NCBI GenBank assembly: GCA_050329415.1
Contig: JBHJOS010000031.1
Coordinates: 1 to 60,366 of the forward strand
Length of the DNA: 60,366 nucleotides
Origin: JANNOG01 sp050329415
Lineage (GTDB): Bacteria; Actinomycetota; Actinomycetes; Actinomycetales; JBBAYJ01
Direction of reading: 5' to 3'
The notes under the pieces were generated by a model. It made no database searches, was not told the origin of the DNA, and saw nothing but the letters and a program-made list of their open reading frames with translations. This document shows positions 8,017 to 16,860 of this stretch, one piece after another. The translations under genes were made by a program, and so were the position numbers. The stretch's first letter is position 1; every line of letters starts with the position of its first letter.

Positions 8017-9819
8017 ATGTCACGACCTGAGTCGTCTGTTGTACGTGCTTCCTCGACTGTCACCGACCCGGCCGTCTCCCCGTCGATCGTTGAGTCGGGT
8101 CGCGGGTCTGGACGTCCGGTCCGGTCGTTGGCCGCGTCGTCGGGCCAGTTGTCGGGTCGGTCGTCGGTGGCGGCGGCGTTGGCGGCGGATCGGTTGGGGT
8201 TGTGGCCGGTGTTCTTCTTCGCGGTGTCGTTCATGACGCCGTTGACGGTGGTGGCGACGGGTCCGGCGATCGGGTATGGGCAGATCGGGGAGACGTCGAT
8301 TCCGGTGGCGTACGGGGCGATGGCGGGGGTGATGGCGGTGTTCGCGGTGGGGTTCGTCGCGATGGCCCGGCGGATCCCGAACGCGGGGGCGTTCTACGCC
8401 TATATCGCCCAGGGCCTCGGGCGCCCGGCGGGGGTGGGTGCCGCGATGGTGGCCCTGGTGGCCTACAACGGGATCCAGGTGGCGTTGTACGGGGCGTTCG
8501 GGGTGGGCGTGCAGGGGGTGCTCGGGGGGTTCGGGGTGTCGGTGCACTGGGGGGTGTGGGCGGTCACCGGGTGGGTGGTGGTGGCCTGGTTGGGGGCGTT
8601 GCGGGTGGACATCAGCGCCCGGATCCTCGGGGTCCTGGTCCTGGGCGAGATCGGGATCATCCTGCTGCTGGACGCGGTGATGGTGGCCAACCCGGCCGGT
8701 GGGGTGGTCACGGTCGACACCCTGGACCCGAGCGCGCTGGCCACCGCGGGGGGCGCGGCGATCCTGGTCGGTGTCGTCGCGGGGTTCGTGGGGATCGAGG
8801 CCCCGGCGGTGTACAGCGAGGAGGCCAGGGACCCCCAGCGCACCGTGGGCCGGGCGGTGTACCTGAGCGTCGCTCTGGCGGGTGTGCTGTACGCGGGCTC
8901 GGCGTGGGCGATGTCGGTGGCCGCCGGCCCGGAGCGGATCGTCGCGGTGGCGGGAGAGCTGGGCACGGAGTTGTTCTTCGCCCTGCCTGCCCCGCACGTG
9001 CCCGGGGTGGTGATCGCGGTCGCCGGGGTGCTGTTCGTGACGAGCCTGTTCGCGGCGATGCTGGCGGCGCACTCGATCGTCGCCCGGTACGTGTTCGCCC
9101 TGGGCCGGGAACGGGTCCTGCCGGGCGTGCTGGCAAGGACGAATCGGGCGGGGGCCCCGGTGGGGGGATCGGTGGTCCAGACCCTCGTGGCGGGGCTGGT
9201 GCTGGTGGGGTGCCTGTGGTGGGGGGTGGACCCGATCAGCGGGCTGCTGTTCGTGGCCAGCGTGGTGGCCGGGCTCGGGGTCCTGCTGCTGCTGACGGCC
9301 ACGTCGCTGACGATCCTGGTGTACTTCGCCCGCCACCCCGGCCACGGAGCTGACCGGGAGTCCCGGTGGCGGCGCATCGTGGCGCCCGGGATCGCGCTGG
9401 TCGTGCTGGGCGTGGTGTCGCTGGCCACGGTGGTGTTCTTCGGTGACCTGCTCGGGGTGTCTGACCCGGTGCTGGCCGCGGCCGGCCCGGTCGGGTACCT
9501 GCTGCTGGCCCTGGCGGGGGTGGGGTGGGGGGAGTGGCTGCGCCGCCACCGCCCCGAGGTGTACCGGGGGATCGGCCTGGGCCCGCACGCCACCGACCGC
9601 CCACCCGCCGCCACCACCGCCGCTGTGCCCGCCGCTGCGCCGGGGGCGCCGCCGACCGGACCGTTGAGCGGACCAGCCGGCGGACCGCCCGGGGCACCGG
9701 GTGGTCAGGGGCCGGGGCGTCACGCCCGCGTCCGGGGACCGCTGCCGGAGAACACCGAGCGTGCGGGCGGGACGCGGGGCCCGGGCAGCGGGGCCTCCGG
9801 TGGGTGGGGTGCCCGGTGA
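8017..9819 (+). CDS. APC family amino acid permease
   Basis: The protein has about 600 residues, with roughly twelve hydrophobic segments from residue 65 to 515 and Pro/Gly/Ala-rich cytoplasmic tails. The first helix carries the GPAIGYG-type substrate loop, and the GVVAGFVGIEAPAVYSEEARDP segment is typical of APC superfamily transporters (helices 6-7). It probably imports an amino acid or amine. ATG at 8017 with GGGGA upstream is preferred to an in-frame ATG at 7966. Its stop overlaps the GTG of the amidohydrolase gene, suggesting that transporter and hydrolase act on the same compound. Confidence 0.9.
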   Translation: MSRPESSVVRASSTVTDPAVSPSIVESGRGSGRPVRSLAASSGQLSGRSSVAAALAADRLGLWPVFFFAVSFMTPLTVVATGPAIGYGQIGETSIPVAYGAMAGVMAVFAVGFVAMARRIPNAGAFYAYIAQGLGRPAGVGAAMVALVAYNGIQVALYGAFGVGVQGVLGGFGVSVHWGVWAVTGWVVVAWLGALRVDISARILGVLVLGEIGIILLLDAVMVANPAGGVVTVDTLDPSALATAGGAAILVGVVAGFVGIEAPAVYSEEARDPQRTVGRAVYLSVALAGVLYAGSAWAMSVAAGPERIVAVAGELGTELFFALPAPHVPGVVIAVAGVLFVTSLFAAMLAAHSIVARYVFALGRERVLPGVLARTNRAGAPVGGSVVQTLVAGLVLVGCLWWGVDPISGLLFVASVVAGLGVLLLLTATSLTILVYFARHPGHGADRESRWRRIVAPGIALVVLGVVSLATVVFFGDLLGVSDPVLAAAGPVGYLLLALAGVGWGEWLRRHRPEVYRGIGLGPHATDRPPAATTAAVPAAAPGAPPTGPLSGPAGGPPGAPGGQGPGRHARVRGPLPENTERAGGTRGPGSGASGGWGAR

Positions 9820-11594
9820 GCGCGGCGGATCTCGTGGTGACCGGGGCCCGGGTGCGCGCCTCCCGCGGCACCTGGCACACCGCCGTCGCCGTGCGCCGCG
9901 GGGTGGTGTCCGGGTTCGACGACGACGCCCTGGAGCAGGTCGGCCCGCGGACCCGGGTGATCCAGGCGCCCGGGGGCCTGGTGGCGGCGGGGTTCGTGGA
10001 CGCCCACGCCCACCCGGTGCAGGCGGGGCTGGACCTGTCACGGGTCTGGCTGCACGACGCGTTCGGTCTGGACGCCTACCTCGGGGTGATCGACGCCTAC
10101 GCCCGGTCCCACCCCGACGAGCAGTGGATTGTCGGGGGTGGGTGGGCGATGGAGTGCTTCCCGGGTGGGGCGCCGCGGGCGGTGGATCTGGACCGGGTGA
10201 CGGGGGAGCGCCCGGCGTTCCTGTTCAACCGGGACGTGCACGGGGCGTGGGTCAACACCGCCGCCCTGCGCGCCGGGGGCATCACCCGGGACACCCCCGA
10301 CCCCGGGGACGGGCGCATCGAACGCGACCCCGACGGGACCCCGACCGGCACCCTGCACGAGGGTGCGGCGTACTCGTTCCTGGAGACGGTGGTCCCGCCC
10401 CCCACGCCCGGTCAGGTGCAGGCGGGGGTCCTGGCCGGCCAGGACCACCTGCACGCCCTGGGCGTGACGAGCTGGCAGGACGCCGCCGTCCTGGGCCACC
10501 ACCAGGACGCCTACCAGGCACTCGCCGGTGACGGGCGGCTGGTGTCCCGGGTGGCGGGGGCGTTGTGGTGGGACCGCCACCGCGGGTGCGAGCAGATCGA
10601 GGACCTCCTGGACCGCCGCGAACATGCCCGCGCGGCCCAGGCGGGCGCGACGGCGGCGGGAGTGGCGGGATTCCACGCCGAGACCGTCAAGATCATGGTC
10701 GACGGGGTCCTGGAGAACGGCACCGCCGCCCTCCTGCACCCCTACCTCACCCCCCACCACCACGACCACCACCACGACCACCACCACGACCACCACCACG
10801 ACGGCGACGACCACGGTGCATCAGGTACGGGGCCGGGGACGGGGTTGCAGTACGTGCCCGCGGACGTCCTGGCCGAGGCGATGACCCGTCTGGACGCCCT
10901 GGGGTTCCAGGTCCATCTGCACACCATCGGCGACCGGGCCGTGCGCGACGCCCTGGACGCCATCGAGGCCGCCGCCCGGATCAACGGACGAACGGGCGTG
11001 CGCCGGCACCACCTCGCCCACATCCAGGTGGTCCACCCCGACGACGTGGCCCGTTTCGCCCGCCTCGGGGTGGTGGCGAACTGCCAGGCGTTCTGGGCCA
11101 AGCACGACCCGCAGATGGACGCCCTCACCCTGCCCGTCCTCGGAGAGGAACGGGCGGGGTGGCAGTACCCCTTCGCCTCGATCCACCGCGCCGGGGCGCG
11201 CCTGGCGATGGGCAGCGACTGGCCCGTCACCACCGCCAACCCCCTGCCCCAGATCGAGGTCGCCGTCACCCGGGTCCCCCCCGGCGACCGCGACACCCCA
11301 CCCCTGCACCCCCACGAACGACTGCCCGTGGAGACCGCCCTGGACGCCTTCACCGCCGGGTCCGCCTACGTCAACCACGACCCCCACGGCGGGGTACTGC
11401 GCGTGGGCGGGCGCGCGGACCTCGTCGTCCTCGACACCGACATCCTCACCCTCACCCCCACCCCCACCGGGGGACAGGTGGGGGTGGCCGACGCCACGGT
11501 GGTCCTCGCCGTCGTCGCCGGGCAGGTGGTCCACGACCGGCTCCCCGACGGCTTCCAGGGGCCGGGCGTCGACGTCGCGGGGGGTGCGCGGTGA
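9816..11594 (+). CDS. amidohydrolase family protein (YtcJ-like, Amidohydro_3)
   Basis: A metal-dependent hydrolase of 592 residues. Metal ligands are visible in order: HAH in GFVDAHAHPVQAG, Lys in AETVKIMVDGVLENG, His in GFQVHLHTIGDRAV, His in RHHLAHIQVVHPDD and Asp in AMGSDWPVTTANPL. Such enzymes hydrolyse amide or related bonds of small molecules. After the VLENGTAALLHPYL segment, where relatives have a short loop, it carries four perfect HHHD repeats and a further Asp/His tail. GTG at 9816 overlaps the permease stop, and its own stop overlaps the next GTG. Substrate unknown; likely delivered by the permease. Confidence 0.9.
   Translation: MSAADLVVTGARVRASRGTWHTAVAVRRGVVSGFDDDALEQVGPRTRVIQAPGGLVAAGFVDAHAHPVQAGLDLSRVWLHDAFGLDAYLGVIDAYARSHPDEQWIVGGGWAMECFPGGAPRAVDLDRVTGERPAFLFNRDVHGAWVNTAALRAGGITRDTPDPGDGRIERDPDGTPTGTLHEGAAYSFLETVVPPPTPGQVQAGVLAGQDHLHALGVTSWQDAAVLGHHQDAYQALAGDGRLVSRVAGALWWDRHRGCEQIEDLLDRREHARAAQAGATAAGVAGFHAETVKIMVDGVLENGTAALLHPYLTPHHHDHHHDHHHDHHHDGDDHGASGTGPGTGLQYVPADVLAEAMTRLDALGFQVHLHTIGDRAVRDALDAIEAAARINGRTGVRRHHLAHIQVVHPDDVARFARLGVVANCQAFWAKHDPQMDALTLPVLGEERAGWQYPFASIHRAGARLAMGSDWPVTTANPLPQIEVAVTRVPPGDRDTPPLHPHERLPVETALDAFTAGSAYVNHDPHGGVLRVGGRADLVVLDTDILTLTPTPTGGQVGVADATVVLAVVAGQVVHDRLPDGFQGPGVDVAGGAR
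10755..10802 (+). repeat. four tandem 12-bp repeats coding HHHD
   Basis: Four exact copies of CACCACCACGAC encode (His-His-His-Asp)x4 inside the amidohydrolase, about residues 314-329. The repeat could bind metal in the protein and could vary in copy number by slippage. Confidence 0.9.
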
Positions 11595-13039
11595 GTCTGA
11601 CGACCCGGATCACCCGGCTCACGTCCACCTCGGCGGCGACGTCGGCGGCGGTGGCGGTCCTGGCGGCGGCGTTCCGCGACGGCGCGGTGGCCCGGTGGCT
11701 GGAACCCGACCGGGACGCCCGTCACATGCTGGCGGAGGGCTACTTCGCCGGCATCGTGCACCGTGTCCAGGCCGTCGGACAGGTCGTCGTCGCCGCCGGG
11801 CAGAACGGCCGCCCGGGAGGCCGCCTGGACGGGGTCGCCCTCTGGGCCCGACACCCCCTGCCCCACCACCCCGACCCCGACCCGGACCTCGACCCGGACC
11901 TCGACCCGGCTGATCCGGGGGATCCGGACCTGCCGTTGCCGCCTCCGGTCGCCGCCCGCCTCGGCGTCCTGCGCGAGGCCCTGGACGCCCGCCGGCCCCC
12001 GCAGGCCCACGCCTACCTGGCCTACCTCGCGGTGCACCCGTCCCGGCAGTGCCGGGGCGTCGGCTCGGCGTTGCTGGCCCGCCGCCACGCCGTCCTGGAC
12101 GCCCTCGCCCAACCCGCCTACCTGGAGGCCGACGACCCCCGCAACCGCGACCTCTACCACCGTCACGGCTACACCGCCGACGCCCCGATCCACCTCCCCG
12201 ACGACGCAGGCACCCCCGGGCCCACCCTGTGGCCGATGTGGCGCGAGCCCCGGTCAGGACCCGCCCGACCCCCCACCACCCGACCCCAAAGCCCCCGACC
12301 CACCCGCCCCGGTGCCGTCGGGTCCGGGGCCGTCGAGTGGGGTCCCGCCAGGTGGGGTTCCGCCGGGTCCGGTGACGGTGGTGAGGATGCGGTCGACCGT
12401 CGCCCGGCTCAGCCCGGTCCGGGCGACCAGCTCCGGGGGGCTCGCCCCGCGCCCGGACAGCAGCACGACGAGGCGGTCCCGCACCGCCCGGGCGGCCTCG
12501 GCGCGGGCCGTGACGAAGCGCAGGGTGTCCACCGACCCCGCCAGCAACCCGGCGGCGTCGAGGATCTCCAGCCCCGGCCGTGCCTCGCTGGTCCGGCGGG
12601 CGAAGCCCGGGTTACCGGGTCCGGCACCGACGGCCGCCCGGACGGCGTGGTCGACCCACGCGGGGGTGACCTCGGCCCGCTCGCCGACCACCGCCGTGGC
12701 CACGCCTCCGTAGACCGCCGCGGAGACGACGAGCGCCGTCCGCTCCCGACGGGCCAGATCGATCGCGGTGTCGTCGGCCGAGGACACCGCGGTCTGCAGC
12801 TGCGCCCACAACCGTTGCACCGGGGCCGTGGGATCGACGGGGCCGACGGCCCGGTGGACCAGCCGGTGCACCTCACCGGCCCCCGGCCACACCCGGCCCG
12901 TGAGCCCATCCCCCGACGGGTTCCCGGTCCACCCGGGCCCGTCCACACCACCGTCCACGCCACCGTCCATGTCGCCGTCCGCGGCACCGGTCATCCCGCA
13001 CGGTATCGCGGTGCCCGACCAGCCCCGGGGGCACCGTGA
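11591..13039 (+). CDS. GNAT acetyltransferase with long read-through tail
   Basis: GTG at 11591 overlaps the amidohydrolase stop. Residues 1-220 form an acetyltransferase: N-terminal LAAAFRDGAVARWLEPD, an acidic D/P repeat insert (about 96-112), then acetyl-CoA motif AYLAYLAVHPSRQCRGVGSA and motif B AYLEADDPRNRDLYHRHGY. The recognisable domain ends near 12250 (LWPMWREP). The frame stays open for another 260 codons, but there it is Arg/Pro/Gly-rich and antisense to a convincing HTH gene, so that part may not be functional. The frame stops at 13039, overlapping the kinase GTG. Domain call firm, 3' end uncertain. Confidence 0.65.
   Translation: MSLTTRITRLTSTSAATSAAVAVLAAAFRDGAVARWLEPDRDARHMLAEGYFAGIVHRVQAVGQVVVAAGQNGRPGGRLDGVALWARHPLPHHPDPDPDLDPDLDPADPGDPDLPLPPPVAARLGVLREALDARRPPQAHAYLAYLAVHPSRQCRGVGSALLARRHAVLDALAQPAYLEADDPRNRDLYHRHGYTADAPIHLPDDAGTPGPTLWPMWREPRSGPARPPTTRPQSPRPTRPGAVGSGAVEWGPARWGSAGSGDGGEDAVDRRPAQPGPGDQLRGARPAPGQQHDEAVPHRPGGLGAGRDEAQGVHRPRQQPGGVEDLQPRPCLAGPAGEARVTGSGTDGRPDGVVDPRGGDLGPLADHRRGHASVDRRGDDERRPLPTGQIDRGVVGRGHRGLQLRPQPLHRGRGIDGADGPVDQPVHLTGPRPHPAREPIPRRVPGPPGPVHTTVHATVHVAVRGTGHPARYRGARPAPGAP
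12254..12994 (-). CDS. HTH-containing hypothetical protein
   Basis: The 246-residue minus-strand frame looks coding: a helical, Ala-rich centre (LWAQLQTAVSSADDTAIDLA), an ERTALVVSAAVYGGVATAVV segment, and a helix-turn-helix near residue 205 (ASPPELVARTGLSRATVDRI) followed by a Gly/Pro tail. It may be a DNA-binding regulator. It lies wholly antisense to the open tail of the GNAT frame, so only one of the two is likely translated over 12254-12994, and I favour this one. The ATG at 12994 is the best start but lacks a strong ribosome site. Confidence 0.55.
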   Translation of the reverse strand: MTGAADGDMDGGVDGGVDGPGWTGNPSGDGLTGRVWPGAGEVHRLVHRAVGPVDPTAPVQRLWAQLQTAVSSADDTAIDLARRERTALVVSAAVYGGVATAVVGERAEVTPAWVDHAVRAAVGAGPGNPGFARRTSEARPGLEILDAAGLLAGSVDTLRFVTARAEAARAVRDRLVVLLSGRGASPPELVARTGLSRATVDRILTTVTGPGGTPPGGTPLDGPGPDGTGAGGSGALGSGGGGSGGS

Positions 13040-16000
13040 CCAGCCCACCCACCCGAACACCCGCGCTACTGCCCAGCCCACCGCCAGACCAGCCTCCCGA
13101 CCCGAGGTCGGGATCGCCGATGGATGCTCCCACCCGTGGACCAGCGAGTGGACCAGCGGGGGGGTGGTCGGCCTCGGGTGGGGGGGTGCAGGTGCGGCGG
13201 TGGTTGCCGCCCGAGCGGCGCCGGGGCCTGGACCACCTGGTGGACTGGCCGCTGCGCCGGCGCCTGGTCGCGGTCACCGCCCTGCCCGTGGTGGCCGTGG
13301 TCATCCTCGCCGGCCTGCGGGTCGGGGGCCTGGTCGCGGCGGCCGGTGACGACGCCACCGACGCCGCGCTGTCCCGGGCCCACGCCGCCGCCGCGGACCT
13401 CACCGCGGCCCTCAGCCAGGAACAGGTCACCTCCGCGGCCGTCGCCGTGACCCACCCAGGACCCGGAACACCCGACGTCCCGCCCGCAGGCGATCCCGCG
13501 GACCCGCCGACGGACCAGCCGACGGCGGAGTTGACGGAGGAGTTGACGGAGCGGCTGGTGGGGGACCGGGTGGTCACCGATGAGGCCGTGGCCCGCCTCG
13601 ACCGGGCCCTGTCCGGGCTCGTCGACCCCGGCCAGGCCGTCGGTGACCGGGCCCGCGACGTCCGGACGACACTGGACACCCTCTACGGCACCCGGACACG
13701 CCTGGACACCCCCGACACCACACCCCCCAACACCAGGGGCACCGGCACCGGCACCGGCACCGGCACCGGGGCCGGGGCTCGGGCGGTCGCGGTCGTGAGG
13801 GACATGGCGGAGGTGAGCGGGGTGGTGCTGCGGTTGGGGGAGGCCCTGTCGGCCCGGGTGCGCGGGCAGGAGACGGAGCAACTGGCCCACAGCACCCAGG
13901 CCCTGACCGCCATCGAGCGGGCACACGCCACCCAGGACGCCCTGGTCCCGCTCGCCCTCACCCAAGGAGGCCAACCCGCCGCCCATGGTGCCTCTGGTGG
14001 CGCCGCTGCCGGGGACCTGTCGGTGGACCTGGGTGCGGCCGAGACCGCCCGGGCCGTGGCGGTCACCGGCCACCACGACCTCGCCACCCCCGGGCAGCGT
14101 TCCGCCCTGGACCAGGTCCTCACCGCCGAGGCGTCGACGGCCCGGGCCGCCGTAGTGGACGCCGTCCTGGCCGCCCCGGGCACAGACCCCCCACCCACGG
14201 ACCCCACCGGGGGGACCCGGCCGTCGGTGGGGCAGTGGCTGGACCTGGCCTCTTCTGCCCGGGCCCCGGTGGACGATCTGCGCCGGGCCCGCCAGGGCGA
14301 GCAGCTGAGCCTCGCCGCCGGGTTGCGCCAGGACCACCTCGACCGCGCCGCCGCCGAGGCCGCGGCGGCCGCGGCGCTGCTGGGCCTGGGCCTGGCAGTG
14401 ACCCTGCTGGCCGCCCGGTCGGTTCTGCTGCCGCTGCGCCGGCTACGCGCCGACGCCATCGCCGTCGCGGAGGAGCGCCTGCCGGCGGCGATCACCCGGA
14501 TCCGGGAGGTGGGCCCGGACTCCGACATCCAGGTCCACCCCGTCGACGTCCGCAGCAGCGAGGAGATCGGCCAGGTCGCCCGCGCGTTCGACGCCGTCCA
14601 CGTCGAGGCCGTCCGCCTGGCCGCCGACCAGGAACAACTCCGCCGCAACGTCAACGACCTCTTCGTCAACCTCTCCCGGCGCTCCCAGGCCCTCGTGCAA
14701 CGCCAGCTCGCCCTCATCGACCGCCTGGAGAACGACGAGACCGACCCCGACCAGCTCGCCCAGCTCTTCCGCCTGGACCACCTCGCCGCCCGCATGCGCC
14801 GCAACAACGACAACCTCATGGTCCTCGCCGGCACCACGGCCGCCCCCCGGGGGCCTCAGGCGATGCCGGTGCTGGACGTCGTCCGGGCCGCGGTCTCCGA
14901 GACCGAGCACTACCAGCGCACCACGGTTCGGGGCGTCTGCACGGCGACGGTCACCAACGGCATCAGCCACGACCTCGTCCACCTGCTCGCCGAGCTGCTC
15001 GACAACGCCACCACCTACAGCCCCCCCGACACCACCGTCACGGTGAGCGTGCAGCGCGGGCCTTCCGGGGGCGTGCGGATCGAGGTCACTGACCGCGGCC
15101 TCGGCATCCCCGTCGACACCCTCGGCGAGCTCAACGCCAAGCTCGCGTCCCCACCGGTGGCCGACGCGACCGTGGCCCGCCGGATGGGCCTCTACGTCGT
15201 CGCCCATCTTGCGGTCCGCCACGGCATCGAGATCCATCTGGCGCCCAGCACCGACGGCCCAGGGACGAATGCCGTCGTCGATGTGCCCGTCGCCGTACTC
15301 ACCCCCGAGCTCACCGCGACCGGCGAGGCGGACGACGAGCCCGCGGAGACGCCGCGAGTCGTGACGGCGGCGCCGGGCCCGTTGCCTACCCCAGCCGCCC
15401 CCGTCCCGCGCCGCCCTGAGGACGCTCCCTCCCTGGTTGCGCCGCTCACCCGGTCGGCCGTCATCACCGTCCCGGCCGTATCGGCTGTCCGGGCTGTCCG
15501 GGCTGTCCCGGCTGTCCCGGCGGGCCGCGGCCTCCCGGTCGACGACGCCACGGACGCCACGGAGATCGATGTGGCGGACACCCCCATCTTCCACGAGCTG
15601 TCCGCCTGGTTCCTGGCGCCCGCGCCGCTGCCGCTGGCCCACCACTTGCCCGCCGAGGGCGCAGGGAACGCCGGGGATGCCGAGGGCGCCGGCGGCTCCG
15701 GCCGCTCCGGGGTCGGACCCACCGGGGGGCCGCCGACAACGGATCCCGCGGCGGTCCGGGCTGCGGTCGCGACGGCACCGCCGCGGCGGCCCTCGGCGGC
15801 GACCGACGCCTTCGCGACCGCCGCCGACGAGGGATGGCGCACGGCCGCCGCCGTCTCCGGCTCGCACCCCCGCGAGACCACCGCCGCCGGCCTCCCTCGC
15901 CGACGGCCCATGGCCCATCACATCCCCGGCTCCGCCGGACCCGACCTCGGCGAGCCGGTCCGTCGAGGCCGTGACGCGGTGTCCGTCCGGCGGCACCTGA

Positions 16001-16137
16001 CTGCCTACCAGAACGGCCTGCACGAGGGGCGGCGCCGGGCCGGCTCCCCGCCGGGCGCGAGCGGGTCCGGGGCACCGACGGGCGGAACCGGTGGCGGCCG
16101 CGGGCTCGACCCCGGCCGTGAGGACACCCAGCAATGA
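13036..16137 (+). CDS. cvnA: conservon-type sensor histidine kinase with NIT domain
   Basis: The 1033-residue kinase has a Pro-rich start, a first membrane helix (about 77-98), a large extracytoplasmic nitrate/nitrite-sensing-type domain, a second helix (about 445-470), HAMP and coiled region, the kinase helix FRLDHLAARMRRNNDNLMVL, and an ATPase domain with N-box (AELLDNATTYSPPDTTV) and G1 (TDRGLGIPVD). A disordered C-tail contains VRAVRAVPAVPAG-type repeats. A run of GGCACC repeats (13738-13770) codes Thr-Gly within the sensor. This is the architecture of CvnA, which pairs with roadblock, DUF742 and Ras-like GTPase proteins. Only the roadblock gene follows. The gene symbol is by family resemblance. 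Confidence 0.85.
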   Translation: MTSPPTRTPALLPSPPPDQPPDPRSGSPMDAPTRGPASGPAGGWSASGGGVQVRRWLPPERRRGLDHLVDWPLRRRLVAVTALPVVAVVILAGLRVGGLVAAAGDDATDAALSRAHAAAADLTAALSQEQVTSAAVAVTHPGPGTPDVPPAGDPADPPTDQPTAELTEELTERLVGDRVVTDEAVARLDRALSGLVDPGQAVGDRARDVRTTLDTLYGTRTRLDTPDTTPPNTRGTGTGTGTGTGAGARAVAVVRDMAEVSGVVLRLGEALSARVRGQETEQLAHSTQALTAIERAHATQDALVPLALTQGGQPAAHGASGGAAAGDLSVDLGAAETARAVAVTGHHDLATPGQRSALDQVLTAEASTARAAVVDAVLAAPGTDPPPTDPTGGTRPSVGQWLDLASSARAPVDDLRRARQGEQLSLAAGLRQDHLDRAAAEAAAAAALLGLGLAVTLLAARSVLLPLRRLRADAIAVAEERLPAAITRIREVGPDSDIQVHPVDVRSSEEIGQVARAFDAVHVEAVRLAADQEQLRRNVNDLFVNLSRRSQALVQRQLALIDRLENDETDPDQLAQLFRLDHLAARMRRNNDNLMVLAGTTAAPRGPQAMPVLDVVRAAVSETEHYQRTTVRGVCTATVTNGISHDLVHLLAELLDNATTYSPPDTTVTVSVQRGPSGGVRIEVTDRGLGIPVDTLGELNAKLASPPVADATVARRMGLYVVAHLAVRHGIEIHLAPSTDGPGTNAVVDVPVAVLTPELTATGEADDEPAETPRVVTAAPGPLPTPAAPVPRRPEDAPSLVAPLTRSAVITVPAVSAVRAVRAVPAVPAGRGLPVDDATDATEIDVADTPIFHELSAWFLAPAPLPLAHHLPAEGAGNAGDAEGAGGSGRSGVGPTGGPPTTDPAAVRAAVATAPPRRPSAATDAFATAADEGWRTAAAVSGSHPRETTAAGLPRRRPMAHHIPGSAGPDLGEPVRRGRDAVSVRRHLTAYQNGLHEGRRRAGSPPGASGSGAPTGGTGGGRGLDPGREDTQQ

Positions 16138-16640
16138 CCGATCGCCACCCGGCGCCCTCGGGCGGCCGGCCCCGGGTCCGGTCGCTCAGCCCGGCCGCCG
16201 TCGCCGTCGGCCCCGACGCCCTCGCCGGTCATGCCTGGCTCGTCGAGTCGTTCGTCCGCCGCACCACCGGCGTCACACACGCGGTTGTGACGTCGGCGGA
16301 CGGCCTCGTTCTCGCGGCGTCCAGCCGGGAGCCCGCGGACCGCAGCGACCAGCTGGCCGCCCTCGCCGCCGGGCTGACCAGCCTCGCCCATGCCGCGGCC
16401 CGCGTCGTCGGCGTCGACGGCCCGCTGCAGGCCACCGTCGAGCTGGGCGCCGCGGTCGTCGTCGTGCGCCCCCTGGGCAGCCCGCCCGGCGGCACCCTCC
16501 TCGCACTCTCCCGGGCCGACGCGGACCCCGGGGAGGTCGGGTACGGGCTCACAGTCCTCGCCCGGCGGGTCGGTCGCATGCTTCGTGACGGCCTCGACGA
16601 CGGTCCGCGACCCCCCGCTTCCGTGTCCCCGCTGCGATGA
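16134..16640 (+). CDS. cvnB: roadblock/LC7 domain protein (CvnB-like)
   Basis: This 168-residue protein carries a roadblock/LC7 domain at about 34-130 (WLVESFVRRTTGVTHAVVTS, DGLVLAAS, ATVELGAAVVVVRPLG). CvnB proteins form complexes with the conservon kinase and GTPase at the membrane. Its ATG overlaps the kinase stop by 4 bp. The next conservon gene (DUF742, cvnC) should begin within a few bases of 16640, but the frames there end after about 40 codons without that domain, so the module stops here. Confidence 0.85.
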   Translation: MTDRHPAPSGGRPRVRSLSPAAVAVGPDALAGHAWLVESFVRRTTGVTHAVVTSADGLVLAASSREPADRSDQLAALAAGLTSLAHAAARVVGVDGPLQATVELGAAVVVVRPLGSPPGGTLLALSRADADPGEVGYGLTVLARRVGRMLRDGLDDGPRPPASVSPLR

Positions 16641-16860
16641 CCCCCCTCGCGATGGCCGCCCGGGACTCCCCGTGGTGGAGGGGAGGGGACAACCGGCGGT
16701 GCGCACCGGGCAACGGGGCGCTCGCCGACCCGGCCCGGCCTTCCGCACGTCGGACAACCTCGTGAACGTCGGAGTCCAGGCCGAACGGCTCGCGGGTCTG
16801 TCGCCGGGTGCGTCGACGGGGTCCTCGTGGCCTACGCCGGGGTTCCCGCCGTTCGTCGCC

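Noticed and set aside
8020..10041. Long minus-strand open frame (673 codons) across the permease gene
   Set aside because: Pro/Arg/His-rich translation with no domain, directly antisense to a clear APC permease; a GC-bias shadow.
9816..13039. Series of GTGA overlaps as a special signal
   Set aside because: Any GTG start followed by A creates a TGA in the next frame; it indicates compact coupling common in actinomycetes, not a distinct system.
13738..13770. GGCACC tandem repeats as a non-coding element
   Set aside because: They are in frame in the kinase sensor domain and simply encode Thr-Gly repeats.
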